From Urechis unicinctus (Eukaryota > Annelida > Polychaeta > Xenopneusta > Urechidae): a DNA stretch of 64,000 nucleotides. Under the pieces are notes generated by a model that had not been told where the DNA came from, searched no databases, and saw nothing but the letters and a program-made list of their open reading frames with translations. This document shows positions 63,255 to 64,000 of this stretch, piece by piece (the first letter of the stretch is position 1; the number at the start of each line of letters is the position of its first letter). A program made the translations under genes and the position numbers. The stretch spans positions 69,110,947 to 69,174,946 of the forward strand of contig CM067356.1 of assembly GCA_034190875.2 (NCBI GenBank), read 5' to 3'.

Positions 63255-64000
63255 AAGATTTTTACATACCTGAGAGCCGCCTTGCTGGACTAGGGGAGCT
63301 AGACGTAGTGCTTGATGGGAATGTGAATTTCTTCAGTCTGTGTCTTATCCAATTCCAAAGGAGTAGACATAGCTTAGTTCATGATATACAATGCTTTACA
63401 AATCATATTAAGGCTACCAGCGACTGATATAAGCAGTAAATTAAAGCAAATTATCTTTACATGACTAGTTGACTAGTTTATATCAAATCATTCTCTTTTC
63501 ATGATCAGATTTGGTGATAATACGTTAATTTGACCGATCCTCGTCGGACATTGCTTTGATTGAGAGTAGATTTTTTCTATTCTGGTTGGAGCTTCCTTTC
63601 AAACGAGGTTCAACAGCTAATAAGCTTCAACCCATACATGACCGAATTGTTATATTTGATTCAAGTTGCTACATAGGTAGATATCAAAGAGGGATTAAAA
63701 ATACTCATAGGTTATTTCTCCTGCTGACAATACACTTGTTATGTTTTCTATCGTCTTTTAGCTTTCTTAATCGCGGGGTTTAGTGTATAACACAACAGAA
63801 TAGAACACTGCGTTAGTTTCGTGCATTGCTTAATTGAATCCATCAAATACATTACCAAATGTCATAACAGCATCCCTTTAGATTCACTTTACTCTCGCCA
63901 TTAATTATATCTTAATTGATGTGACAAATGTCAAGCCGCTTAAACAAAGTTTTTATTCAATAGTCTATATGCGACTATTTTTGCTCAGATAAGGTAGTTG
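63255..64000. other. A+T-rich sequence, no gene recognised
   Basis: Chance frames only up to the window end. Confidence 0.35.

Overview
This is an A+T-rich window of nuclear DNA from an animal, most likely a marine or aquatic invertebrate. The phylum cannot be fixed from the sequence. Three things point there: spliced, phase-consistent exons of a Cys-loop (nicotinic-type) receptor; long (TA)n and (ATCT)n/(ATCC)n arrays; and many diverged interspersed repeats with almost no long open reading frames. There are no operons, bacterial-style genes or CRISPR arrays. Most short open frames here are chance frames or translations of microsatellites.

Layout. 1-7.7 kb: two copies of a noncoding interspersed repeat family (R1) flank a small unidentified gene fragment with splice sites (3.2-4.6 kb). 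7.8-12.8 kb: a nicotinic acetylcholine receptor-like gene on the minus strand. Five 3' exons (9730-8271) join in phase from the Cys-loop to TM4, and candidate 5' ligand-binding-domain exons lie at 12.5-12.8 kb beyond an intron full of TA arrays. 12754-14724: three nearly identical 657-bp tandem units, the first of which contains one candidate receptor exon. 14.7-19.6 kb: a graveyard of mobile-element genes. These are a broken gene (14.75-15.15 kb, minus), a coiled-coil remnant (15.8-16.0 kb, plus), a frameshifted plus-strand gene (17.55-18.5 kb) and two overlapping open frames on the minus strand (18.81-19.56 kb). 19.7-24.0 kb: a decayed satellite with monomers of about 103 bp. 24.0-26.3 kb: a short unidentified ORF, a compound microsatellite, an inverted-repeat element and a hairpin-like microsatellite.

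26.3-64 kb has no gene I can support. It is a mosaic of R1 copies, a second family R2 (32.4-34.9 kb and 45.0-46.6 kb), two more segmental duplications (52.4/62.7 kb and 59.9/61.2 kb), TA-type microsatellites and featureless A+T-rich sequence.

The only gene with a secure function is the receptor. The other coding traces are selfish-element debris or unidentified.
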